From Mesonia mobilis DSM 19841 (lineage in GTDB: Bacteria > Bacteroidota > Bacteroidia > Flavobacteriales > Flavobacteriaceae), in contig NZ_AUHX01000008.1 of the NCBI RefSeq assembly GCF_000423405.1, positions 1-64,000 on the forward strand: a stretch of DNA of 64,000 nt, written 5' to 3'. The notes beneath the pieces were generated by a model. The model did no database searches and was not told where the DNA came from. It worked only from the letters and a program-made list of their open reading frames with translations. This document shows, piece after piece, positions 18,341 to 26,198 of this stretch; position 1 is the stretch's first letter, and every line of letters starts with the position of its first letter. The translations under genes were made by a program, and so were the position numbers.

Positions 18341-19300
18341 ATGAAAAAAGTGTTTATTATTCCTGCAGTCGCTTTCGCTTTAGCAACCGCTTGCGTACCT
18401 GCAAAAAAGTTTAAAGAATTAGAAGATCGTTTTGCCGAGTTAGAGCAAAAGAACGAAAATTTAAATAATCAACTTTCAGATTGTGAAGACTTAAATAGTC
18501 TTCGGGATGAAGAATTGAAAATCGCAGAAAAGCAATTAGAAGAGTTAAAAGAAGAACAGCGAAAACTACAAGATGAGCATAGGCAATTATTAAGTAAACA
18601 AGAAAACTTACAAAATTCTTACAATGCTTTAGAAAAAAACAGCTCTTCTGCTTTAGCCGAAAATTCTAAGAGAAATAGAGAATTATTAGCAGAATTAGAA
18701 GCAAAAGAAAAAGCCTTAGCAGCAGAAAAAGATCGTCTTGAGAAACTTGAAAAAGATTTACAAGAACGTTCTCGAAGAATCGATGAGCTAGAAGGCGTTA
18801 TCGCCGCTAAAGATGCTAAAATGCAAGAACTTAAAAATAGTATCTCTAAAGCTTTAACTGCTTTTGAAGGTAAAGGACTAACTGTTGAAGAACGTGATGG
18901 GAAAGTTTATGTTTCAATGGAAAATAAATTACTTTTTTCTTCAGGAAGTTGGGCTGTAGGAAGTCAAGGTCGCCAAGCTGTAAAACAATTAGGGACGGTT
19001 CTGGCCGACAACCCTGACATTAATGTGCTCATCGAAGGTCATACCGACAATGTGCCTTACGGTGGCAGTGGAGCTTTAGAAGACAACTGGGATCTTTCTA
19101 CCAAACGTGCAACAGCCATCGTTCATATTTTACAAGAAAATAAAGAAATAGACCCTGAGCGCTTAACGGCTGCAGGACGTGGAGAACATTTCCCTATTGC
19201 CACTAATGAAACTGCTGAAGGAAAAGCCAAAAACAGAAGAATTGAAGTGATTCTCACTCCTAAATTAGATGAAGTCTCTCAACTACTTAATGAGATGTAA
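18341..19300 (+). CDS. OmpA-family lipoprotein with coiled coil
   Basis: The product has a lipoprotein signal (MKKVFIIPAVAFALATAC) and a long charged coiled coil (~20-165) rich in Glu, Lys and Leu. A C-terminal OmpA-like peptidoglycan-binding domain (~185-315) carries LLFSSGSW, EGHTDNVPYGG, KRATAIVHIL and NRRIEVIL. It probably tethers the outer membrane to the cell wall. An in-frame GTG at 18335 would add two residues; ATG 18341 is preferred because it gives a standard signal peptide. A GNRA-loop terminator follows. Confidence 0.92.
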   Translation: MKKVFIIPAVAFALATACVPAKKFKELEDRFAELEQKNENLNNQLSDCEDLNSLRDEELKIAEKQLEELKEEQRKLQDEHRQLLSKQENLQNSYNALEKNSSSALAENSKRNRELLAELEAKEKALAAEKDRLEKLEKDLQERSRRIDELEGVIAAKDAKMQELKNSISKALTAFEGKGLTVEERDGKVYVSMENKLLFSSGSWAVGSQGRQAVKQLGTVLADNPDINVLIEGHTDNVPYGGSGALEDNWDLSTKRATAIVHILQENKEIDPERLTAAGRGEHFPIATNETAEGKAKNRRIEVILTPKLDEVSQLLNEM

Positions 19301-19305
19301 AAATT

Positions 19306-19334
19306 AAAGCCATTCTGAAAAGAGTGGCTTTTTT
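19306..19334. terminator. Hairpin terminator with GAAA tetraloop
   Basis: AAAGCCATTCT (19306-19316) pairs with AGAGTGGCTTT (19321-19331) with one G-T wobble, closed by a GAAA loop and followed by T's. It lies between the convergent OmpA-family and M23 genes. Confidence 0.85.
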
Positions 19335-20466
19335 AATTTAACGGCGCTACCAAAGAAGAATGAACATAAGCTTTTTTATTTGCTGAAGTTTGAACGTGTA
19401 ACCAATTGTGATGACTTCCTAAAAGCTGAAGCGTATGGTTCTTTTTTAATTCTTCAATTTTATCATAAGAAGTATCCGGACCTTGACGCAAGTTTGCTTT
19501 AGCACTTTTTATGATTAAAAAATTATCTGCAAATGCTGAAGTAAGATTTTCTCGCTTAATTTTTTCAGTATTAAACACAAATGGTAACGGATTAATTGCG
19601 CCACCACGATAAATACCGAAATGTAAATGTGGCGGAGTTGTTCTTGCATTTCCCGTATTTCCTACCAAACCTAAAGTGTCGCCAACTTTTACTTGCTGCC
19701 CTTGTTGCGCAATAATACTATCTAAATGCGCGTAGTAAAGAGAATTACCAAACATACCTTCTCTTAACCAAACTTGTTTGCCGCCCAAACCGCGATTTCC
19801 TGTTCTGCTAACTCGCCCATCGACAGCGGCAACGACCGGAGTACCACGTTTGGCGAAAATATCGATCCCTTCATGGCTGCGTTTACCGCCATCTCGAGCA
19901 TTTCCCCAAAAACTTTGTATAGCTGCGTTTCCTTTTCCTGCGACGGGAAAATGATAAGCAGGCTGTTCTGATAATGAAATAAAAAAGGGCGTTTGCGCTG
20001 CAATTTCAGGCTGAATAATTATTTTATAACTTCCGGTTTGCTTGGGTTGAAAACCGATTGTGTTTTCTTCCGGTTGATTGCTTTCTAAATGCTTCAAAGC
20101 TGAACCTTGCTGCTGAAAAATATCGATAAAAACACGATGATCGAGAGAGTCTTTTTCTACTTCCGCAGTAAAAATTGTTCCGTTTTGAAGGGTTACTTCA
20201 TAAGTATAAATCTGACTTAGCTGCGAAGTGAAATGACCAACTTCAGCATAAGGTAAATTTACTTGAAGACTATCGTTTTGAGCTTGAATAAATTCAGCAT
20301 TCCATCGAGAAAAAACAGCGGGGCGTTCTTCAAACTCCCTTTCATAAACTTCTCTTGCAGAAGGTTTGGTGATCACATCGGTCACTTTATTCAGTTTAGA
20401 ACAGGCAAAAACACTACTCAATACAAGTATAAGTAGTGTTATTTTAAAATGATTTTTCTTCTTCAC
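19333..20466 (-). CDS. M23 metallopeptidase lipoprotein with SH3 domain
   Basis: A cell-wall endopeptidase of the LytM/M23 family, probably outer-membrane-anchored by its lipoprotein signal (lipobox VFAC). An N-terminal region of ~165 residues is followed by the M23 domain (~180-295). This has the zinc-binding SHEGIDIFA and HLHFG motifs, so it looks catalytically intact, unlike EnvC-type proteins. A bacterial SH3 domain ends the protein (~315-375, ANLRQGPDTSYDKIEEL). It lies 29 bases downstream of radA on the same strand and may be the last gene of the panC-radA unit. Confidence 0.9.
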   Translation of the reverse strand: MKKKNHFKITLLILVLSSVFACSKLNKVTDVITKPSAREVYEREFEERPAVFSRWNAEFIQAQNDSLQVNLPYAEVGHFTSQLSQIYTYEVTLQNGTIFTAEVEKDSLDHRVFIDIFQQQGSALKHLESNQPEENTIGFQPKQTGSYKIIIQPEIAAQTPFFISLSEQPAYHFPVAGKGNAAIQSFWGNARDGGKRSHEGIDIFAKRGTPVVAAVDGRVSRTGNRGLGGKQVWLREGMFGNSLYYAHLDSIIAQQGQQVKVGDTLGLVGNTGNARTTPPHLHFGIYRGGAINPLPFVFNTEKIKRENLTSAFADNFLIIKSAKANLRQGPDTSYDKIEELKKNHTLQLLGSHHNWLHVQTSANKKAYVHSSLVAPLN

Positions 20467-20495
20467 AGATAGATAAAGTCACGAATTATGCCAAC

Positions 20496-21860
20496 TTAGC
20501 CAAACAGATATTCAACCACTTCTTCGATTCTCGATACTTTTTGAATATGAATGTTGAAGTTTTTCTTCGGAAGTTTTACTTGTTTAGAAACCAAAATAGT
20601 AGCGAAACCTAATTTTTCTGCTTCCATAATGCGTTGATCGGCGCGGGTTACCGGTCTAATTTCTCCGGCCAAACCAACTTCAGCAGCAAAACAAACATCA
20701 CGCGCTATCGAAATATCTTCGTTAGAAGAAAGAATAGCAGCGATAACTGCTAGATCGATAGCAGGATCGTCTACAGAAATTCCGCCGGTAATATTGAGAA
20801 ACACATCTTTTGCTCCTAATCTAAAACCGGCACGTTTTTCTAAAACGGCTAACAACATATTTAAACGCTTTACATTGTAACCGGTAGCAGATCGCTGCGG
20901 CGTACCGTAAACGGCCGTACTTACCAGCGCCTGAATTTCGATCATCAGCGGTCGCATTCCTTCTAAAGTTGCTGCGATAGAAGTTCCGCTAAGGTCTTGA
21001 TCGGTTTTAGAAATGAGAATTTCTGAAGGATTGCTTACTTCTCGTAAACCTTCGCCTAGCATTTCGTAAATACCAAGCTCGTTAGTGGAACCAAAACGGT
21101 TTTTATGGGCACGCAAAATTCGATAAACGTGGTTGCGATCGCCTTCAAACTGAAGAACGGTATCGACCATGTGTTCTAAAATTTTGGGTCCGGCGATGCT
21201 CCCTTCTTTGGTAATGTGGCCAATTAATAAAACCGGAGTATGCGTTTCTTTAGCAAATTTTATAAGCTCGGTGGTGCATTCTCGAATTTGAGAAATACTT
21301 CCGGGAGAACTTTCGATAAAATCGCTATGTAAAGTTTGAATAGAATCGATAATCACCACTTCAGGCTCGATTGCTTCAACTTGTCGAAAGATATTTTGTG
21401 TTTTCGTTTCAGTTAAAATATAGCAATTGGCAGGGTTTGGATTAATACGTTCGGCACGCATTTTAATTTGTTGCGCGCTTTCTTCCCCAGAAACATATAG
21501 CGTTTTGTAGCTTAAATTCAATGAAATTTGAAGTAGCAATGTACTTTTACCAATACCGGGTTCTCCACCCAAAAGCGTTAACGATCCCGGCACTAAACCA
21601 CCACCTAAAACTCGATTTAATTCTTGATTATTGGTGTTGTAACGCGCTTCCTGTTCGTATTGAATTTCATTAACCAAAGTAGGTTTAGGGACGCGTTTTT
21701 TTGTTGCATGATTAGGAGTTTTCCAATCTTTTTTATCTTCTTTTTGAATAACTTCTTCTGCAATCGTATTCCACTGTTTGCAAGAAGAACATTGGCCTTG
21801 CCATTTTGCGTATTGTGCGCCACAATTTTGACAATAAAATGTGGTTTTTGTTTTTGCCAT
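20496..21860 (-). CDS. radA: DNA repair protein RadA (branch-migration ATPase)
   Basis: RadA processes recombination intermediates with RecA. The 454-residue protein has the N-terminal four-cysteine zinc finger (CQNCGAQYAKWQGQCSSC), a RecA-like ATPase domain with Walker A GGEPGIGKST, the RadA-specific KNRFG motif, and a C-terminal Lon-like domain. It starts six bases after the esterase-fold gene stops, so it is part of the same transcript. The length and motifs are typical. Confidence 0.97.
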   Translation of the reverse strand: MAKTKTTFYCQNCGAQYAKWQGQCSSCKQWNTIAEEVIQKEDKKDWKTPNHATKKRVPKPTLVNEIQYEQEARYNTNNQELNRVLGGGLVPGSLTLLGGEPGIGKSTLLLQISLNLSYKTLYVSGEESAQQIKMRAERINPNPANCYILTETKTQNIFRQVEAIEPEVVIIDSIQTLHSDFIESSPGSISQIRECTTELIKFAKETHTPVLLIGHITKEGSIAGPKILEHMVDTVLQFEGDRNHVYRILRAHKNRFGSTNELGIYEMLGEGLREVSNPSEILISKTDQDLSGTSIAATLEGMRPLMIEIQALVSTAVYGTPQRSATGYNVKRLNMLLAVLEKRAGFRLGAKDVFLNITGGISVDDPAIDLAVIAAILSSNEDISIARDVCFAAEVGLAGEIRPVTRADQRIMEAEKLGFATILVSKQVKLPKKNFNIHIQKVSRIEEVVEYLFG

Positions 21861-21866
21861 AAATAT

Positions 21867-23015
21867 TTACTCTCCGAAATCTGCTTTAATTTGATCCATT
21901 TTTTGAATGATGTAATCTTGGTTCAAAAAGGCAACTTTTTCTTTGGTATAAGCTGCTTGGTATTCTTTTAAAGCTCTTTTAGGTTTTCCTTCTTTCTCGT
22001 AGTAAACCCCCATCAAATAATTACCGATCATTTTGTTGGGATGTTCATCTTCTGCAAGTTTAGCTAAATCTTTTAATTGATCCCATTTTTCTTTGGCAAT
22101 TATTGCATTAGAAATTGCTAAAATATCATTGGTTCTTACATTTATTTCTAACTCATACAACTCTTCAATTTGCTCGTATTTATCTTCTAAATATTGAAAG
22201 TATTCTGTAGTTTCTTCATCATCGATTAATTGCTGGTAATCGTATTGCGTTATTGGTCTGTAAATAGCGAACATTTTTTCTAAGGCTGAAGGAATAGCTT
22301 TCCCCACCAGATTGTAATGATTCTGCCCTTTAAAATCGTTATAATAATAATGCACTAATTCATTAGACAATTCTTTCATCTGGTTATTAAAAGTAGTGAT
22401 GTCTGAATGCAGTTTTTCTATGTCTTGAGAACCTGTAGCAGTATAATACCAAAGTTTTTGTTCAGAAAACTCTAAAGCATTAAAGATGCGATCGTGCATT
22501 TCTGGTGCATAATCGGGACTCAAATTAATGTAACCTTTAAATAGCGGATTCTCTTTAAAAAGATAGTAATTGATGAAGTTTGCAGTGATATCGTGACCTA
22601 TTGCAATAGAAAATCTTGCAGTTCTATATTGTTCATCGATAAGCGGCATGAGTTCCATACCTAAGAATTCGAAAAAATCGGCACCACCATCGACCGGAAA
22701 ATAATTAGATTGGTCGTAAGAAGTATCGCCTTCTCTTGCTCCGATTTGATTAATACCAACAACAATAGCTTCCGGCATATCTTCCCAATAACTAAAATAA
22801 TCTACATTACCGGCAACGGGTTCAAATAAATAATCGCCGTCTAAAACGTAAATTACGGGATAAGTTTTTTCTGAATTAGAATTGTAATTTCGAGGAAGCT
22901 GAATTTTAATATCTCTTTTTTGACGAAGAATTTTAGATTCTACGGTCTTATATTCTGGTTGTGAGAAGGCTATAAATGGCAAAACCAAAAACAGCAGCAA
23001 AAGATTTGTTTTCAT
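21867..23015 (-). CDS. Esterase-fold (alpha/beta hydrolase) protein lacking the nucleophile serine
   Basis: A 382-residue secreted protein (signal MKTNLLLLFLVLPFIAFSQ) of the putative-esterase (Fes/esterase D-like) family, with PVIYVLDGDYLF near residue 55. At the nucleophile elbow, where the family has G-x-S-x-G, this protein reads IAIGHDITANF. Asp replaces Ser, so normal serine esterase activity is doubtful. The C-terminal ~100 residues look like a helical TPR-type tail. It lies between the flippase-like gene (39 bases upstream) and radA. A role in binding rather than hydrolysis is possible. The fold assignment is fairly safe; the function is unknown. Confidence 0.82.
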   Translation of the reverse strand: MKTNLLLLFLVLPFIAFSQPEYKTVESKILRQKRDIKIQLPRNYNSNSEKTYPVIYVLDGDYLFEPVAGNVDYFSYWEDMPEAIVVGINQIGAREGDTSYDQSNYFPVDGGADFFEFLGMELMPLIDEQYRTARFSIAIGHDITANFINYYLFKENPLFKGYINLSPDYAPEMHDRIFNALEFSEQKLWYYTATGSQDIEKLHSDITTFNNQMKELSNELVHYYYNDFKGQNHYNLVGKAIPSALEKMFAIYRPITQYDYQQLIDDEETTEYFQYLEDKYEQIEELYELEINVRTNDILAISNAIIAKEKWDQLKDLAKLAEDEHPNKMIGNYLMGVYYEKEGKPKRALKEYQAAYTKEKVAFLNQDYIIQKMDQIKADFGE

Positions 23016-23054
23016 GAGTTTGATGGTTGATTATCAAGCAAGTTATGAAAAAAA

Positions 23055-24023
23055 TCAACTTGTTTTGTTAAGAATAGGCAAAAACAATAAAGATAAACCT
23101 CCTAAAACAATGTTAAGTACGGTTTGCGTACCCCAAACCAGCCAACCAAAAGCTTCACCATCTTGCTGTGGAACCTCAAAGAAAAGTAGAACGGCACCAA
23201 TGACCACCGGGAAAATCCCAACACCACCATTGGTAACGGTTATGGCGAAAGAGCCGACAATAAATGCGACTAAAATTACTGAAAAATCTAGATTTTTAGT
23301 TCCCGGCACCGCATATTGAATAATCCAAAACATGGCGATATACATTACCCAGATAAAGAACGTGTGGAAGATAAAGGCAAAGAATTTTTTCATCTTAAAA
23401 ATACTCACCATTCCTTCTAAAATCCCTTTTATAAATGTTCGAAGTTTATCGAGTTTAGCTGAAGTTGATCTCAGAATAAATTTGAGTACACCAAAACCAA
23501 TTAATACAAGCAAAATTAAAATGAAAATACTCCAGATAGGATTAATGTTGTATTCTTCAAAAAAATAGAAAAGGCTTTCAAACTGAAGCAACAATGCAAC
23601 GCCTATAACTAATAAAAGCATGATCAAATCTGCGACACGTTCTGAGATAATTGTCCCAAAAACTTTTTGAAACGGAATATTCTCATACGTAGAAACGCTT
23701 GCGCCTCGTAAAACTTCACCCGAACGTGGAATCCCTAAATTGGCCAAATAACCAGCCATAATTGCCATAAAACTATTCGTAAATTTTACTCGATAACCCA
23801 ACGGACGAAGTAAAAACTTCCATCGATAAGCGCGAGAAAGATGAGAAAGTATACCAAAACTTATGGAGAGTAATAAATATAATGGGTTGGCTTTAGTAAT
23901 GTTTTGCCAAAGCGTTGCTCGTTCTTCTGGTGTGGCACTTGTGATCGAGTAATACACAAAAAATACTCCCAAAAGTAATGGGAGTATCGTTTTTAAAAGT
24001 TTTATGCGGTTTTTCTTATTCAA
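23055..24023 (-). CDS. Flippase-like integral membrane protein (LPG synthase TM-domain/UPF0104 family)
   Basis: A 322-residue protein with about eight hydrophobic helices and the family motifs LSRAYRWKFLLRPLG, GYLANLGIPRSGEVLRG and SERVADL. Relatives form the transmembrane part of lysyl-phosphatidylglycerol synthases or act as lipid flippases. The cytoplasmic aminoacyl-transferase domain is absent here. Its ATG directly abuts the panD stop codon, so translation is probably coupled. The lipid substrate is unknown. Confidence 0.88.
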   Translation of the reverse strand: MNKKNRIKLLKTILPLLLGVFFVYYSITSATPEERATLWQNITKANPLYLLLSISFGILSHLSRAYRWKFLLRPLGYRVKFTNSFMAIMAGYLANLGIPRSGEVLRGASVSTYENIPFQKVFGTIISERVADLIMLLLVIGVALLLQFESLFYFFEEYNINPIWSIFILILLVLIGFGVLKFILRSTSAKLDKLRTFIKGILEGMVSIFKMKKFFAFIFHTFFIWVMYIAMFWIIQYAVPGTKNLDFSVILVAFIVGSFAITVTNGGVGIFPVVIGAVLLFFEVPQQDGEAFGWLVWGTQTVLNIVLGGLSLLFLPILNKTS

Positions 24024-24374
24024 TTAATTCAATAAGTTATTTTCTTCATTCGGAAATAAAATTGCCGGTTTAAATTGTTTTGCCTCTTCAATAGGCATCA
24101 TAGCGTAAGTAATTAAAATAAGTACATCTCCTTTAGCTACTTTTCTTGCGGCAGCACCATTCAAGGTAATTTCTCCGCTATTTCTTGGCCCGGGAATGGC
24201 GTAAGTTTCTAAACGTTCTCCGTTATTATTATTTACGATCTGAACTTTTTCGCCTTCAATAATATTAGCAGCATCCATTAAATCTTCATCGATCGTGATA
24301 CTTCCAATATAATTTAAATCGGCTCCGGTAACTTTTACGCGATGAATTTTAGACTTTACAACGTGTACTTGCAT
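24024..24374 (-). CDS. panD: Aspartate 1-decarboxylase
   Basis: PanD makes beta-alanine from L-aspartate for pantothenate and CoA synthesis. The 116-residue proenzyme carries the self-cleavage site Gly24-Ser25 (YIGS), which gives the pyruvoyl group, as well as the expected [10 protein letters not shown] start and the later LNGAAAR stretch. It lies 30 bases after panC, so the two pantothenate genes form one transcript, and it abuts the flippase-like gene. Confidence 0.97.
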   Translation of the reverse strand: MQVHVVKSKIHRVKVTGADLNYIGSITIDEDLMDAANIIEGEKVQIVNNNNGERLETYAIPGPRNSGEITLNGAAARKVAKGDVLILITYAMMPIEEAKQFKPAILFPNEENNLLN

Positions 24375-24404
24375 TTTTCTTTTTATTAGAACTTTTTAAA
24401 GTTT

Positions 24405-25256
24405 TTAGTTTAGTGCGATATTATCAATTAACCTTACATCATTTGCAAAAGCTGCAACGAAAGCTCGGTATTTTGTATTTTTATTAAATTCTGAAATCGG
24501 CTCGAGGGTGTTGGCTTCAGAAATCTCAAAATATTCAAGCTCTAAAAAGTCTTGATTTTCTTTAAAGCTATTTTCTATTTTCTCTTTTAATAGTAAAGCA
24601 TTATCTGTGCCAAATTGACCTTTTGCTTCTTGTAGTGTTTTATAGATAAATGAAGCTTTGTCTATTTCTTCAGCGTTGAGCCTTTTGTTTCTAGAACTTC
24701 TGGCCAAACCATTTTCTTCGCGACTAATTGGGCAGCCAATAATTTCAACTTCTTGCTGAGTTAATTCAACCAACTTTTTTACAATGAGTAGTTGTTGGTA
24801 ATCTTTTTCGCCAAAAAAAGCTTTGTCGGGTTGTACGACATCAAATAAGCGTTTTAAAATAGTACCTACTCCATCAAAATGACCATCTCTGTATTTGCCT
24901 TCCATTTGTTTTGCCAGCGGACCAAATTCAAATTTTTCAGACTCAATATTTTCTCCGTAAATTTCTTTTTCGGTAGGTGTAAATATGATTAAATCGTTAA
25001 AGTTTTGCTCTAAAAGTTGAATATCTTCTTCTAAAGTTCTTGGGTATTTCTCCAAATCTGAAGCGTTATTGAACTGAGTTGGGTTCACAAAAATGCTAAT
25101 CACTACTCGGTCGCAATGCTCTTCAGCTTTCCTAATTAAAGACAAATGTCCTTCATGCAAAGCTCCCATAGTGGGCACTAAGCCTACCGTTTGAGAGTTT
25201 TTTTTAATTTTTTGAACAGTGTCTAGAATAGCCTGCTTATCTTGATATACTTGCAA
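24405..25256 (-). CDS. panC: Pantothenate synthetase (TTG start)
   Basis: PanC joins pantoate and beta-alanine using ATP. The motifs VPTMGALHEGHLSL (with HxGH), FVNPTQF, FFGEKDYQQL and SSRNKRL are present. The frame is open back to 25385, but that longer start would overlap the divergent GT5 gene and lie upstream of the probable promoter. A TTG at 25254-25256 gives a 283-residue product that starts MQVYQDK, the normal family length. A -7 box TAATTTTG at 25278-25285 fits this start. Confidence 0.94.
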   Translation of the reverse strand: MQVYQDKQAILDTVQKIKKNSQTVGLVPTMGALHEGHLSLIRKAEEHCDRVVISIFVNPTQFNNASDLEKYPRTLEEDIQLLEQNFNDLIIFTPTEKEIYGENIESEKFEFGPLAKQMEGKYRDGHFDGVGTILKRLFDVVQPDKAFFGEKDYQQLLIVKKLVELTQQEVEIIGCPISREENGLARSSRNKRLNAEEIDKASFIYKTLQEAKGQFGTDNALLLKEKIENSFKENQDFLELEYFEISEANTLEPISEFNKNTKYRAFVAAFANDVRLIDNIALN

Positions 25257-25277
25257 AACGCTTAATTTTAATCGGCG

Positions 25278-25285
25278 CAAAATTA
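25278..25285 (-). promoter_or_regulatory. Candidate -7 box TAATTTTG for panC operon
   Basis: TAATTTTG on the minus strand, placing transcription start near 25271 and giving a short leader to the TTG at 25256. It helps reject the longer panC start. Confidence 0.5.
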
Positions 25286-25316
25286 ATACAATAGTGGCAA
25301 ACTGCATAAAATTTTG

Positions 25317-25324
25317 TAATTTTG
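25317..25324 (+). promoter_or_regulatory. Candidate -7 box TAATTTTG for the GT5-domain gene
   Basis: TAATTTTG on the plus strand, 45 bases before the ATG at 25369, and 32 bases from the mirror-image panC -7 box. The pair forms a compact divergent promoter. Confidence 0.5.
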
Positions 25325-25368
25325 CCTGTTTTTTATCGTTAATATTAATACTAAGAGTACAACTATTT

Positions 25369-26193
25369 ATGAAAGATAAGCGCATTTTGTACGTATCGTC
25401 AGAAGTAATCCCCTATTTACCAGAAACAGAAATTTCGTCAATGTCTTTTGAGGCACCTCGGATGGTAAACAATCAAGGCGGCCAAATACGTATCTTTATG
25501 CCAAGGTTTGGTAATATTAACGAGAGACGCCATCAATTGCACGAAGTAATTCGCCTTTCTGGAATGAATTTGGTAATTAATGATTTAGATATGCCGTTAA
25601 TTATTAAGGTTGCTTCTATCCCAAAAGAGCGTATGCAGGTTTATTTTATAGATAATGAAGATTACTTTAAAAGAAAAGCTACGTTTACCGATGAAGATGG
25701 CAATCTTTTTGAAGATAATGATGAACGTGCGATCTTCTTTGCTAAAGGCGTGATTGAAACTGTTAAGAAGTTAAACTGGGCTCCAGATATTATTCACGTA
25801 CATGGTTGGTTAGCATCATTGTTACCGTTATACTTAAGAAATTATTATGGTAACGAGCCTTTATTTAAAACCTCAAAAATCGTTACTTCTGTTTACGGTA
25901 AAGGTTTTGATGGTAATTTAGATGAAGAAATGCAGAAAAAAGTATTGTTCGATGGTTTAGAAGATGATACGGTGGCGCATTTAGAAACACCAGATTATGT
26001 AAACATCATGAAAACTGCGATCGATAATTCTGATGCAGTTATACAAGGAAGCGCAGAAATTCCTGAAGAATTAAAAACATATCTAGAAAGCGTAGAAAAG
26101 CCTAAATTAGAATTTAAATCGAAAGAAGAATTTGGGCAAGCTTATCAAGACTTTTATACATACGAAGTTTTAAAAGAAAAAAAAGAAGATTAG
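25369..26193 (+). CDS. Lone glycogen/starch synthase N-terminal (GT5) domain protein
   Basis: A 274-residue protein related to the N-terminal Rossmann domain of glycogen synthase, with RILYVSSEVIPYLPE at the start and PDIIHVHGWLASLLPLYL at ~145-165. It lacks the whole C-terminal GT-B half, which binds the nucleotide sugar in GlgA, and also the KxGGL substrate loop near the start. It is thus unlikely to be a normal glycogen synthase. An ATG at 25369 is preferred over an in-frame upstream ATG at 25294 that precedes the -7 box. It is followed after five bases by the DUF4270 gene and then glmS. The function is unknown; sugar binding or regulation is possible. Confidence 0.85.
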   Translation: MKDKRILYVSSEVIPYLPETEISSMSFEAPRMVNNQGGQIRIFMPRFGNINERRHQLHEVIRLSGMNLVINDLDMPLIIKVASIPKERMQVYFIDNEDYFKRKATFTDEDGNLFEDNDERAIFFAKGVIETVKKLNWAPDIIHVHGWLASLLPLYLRNYYGNEPLFKTSKIVTSVYGKGFDGNLDEEMQKKVLFDGLEDDTVAHLETPDYVNIMKTAIDNSDAVIQGSAEIPEELKTYLESVEKPKLEFKSKEEFGQAYQDFYTYEVLKEKKED

Positions 26194-26198
26194 TTTAT

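Noticed and set aside
25257-25385. Longer panC N-terminus from the first ATG at 25385
   Set aside because: It would overlap the divergent gene and precede the -7 box; the extra 43 residues do not resemble PanC, which begins near MQVYQDKQAI.
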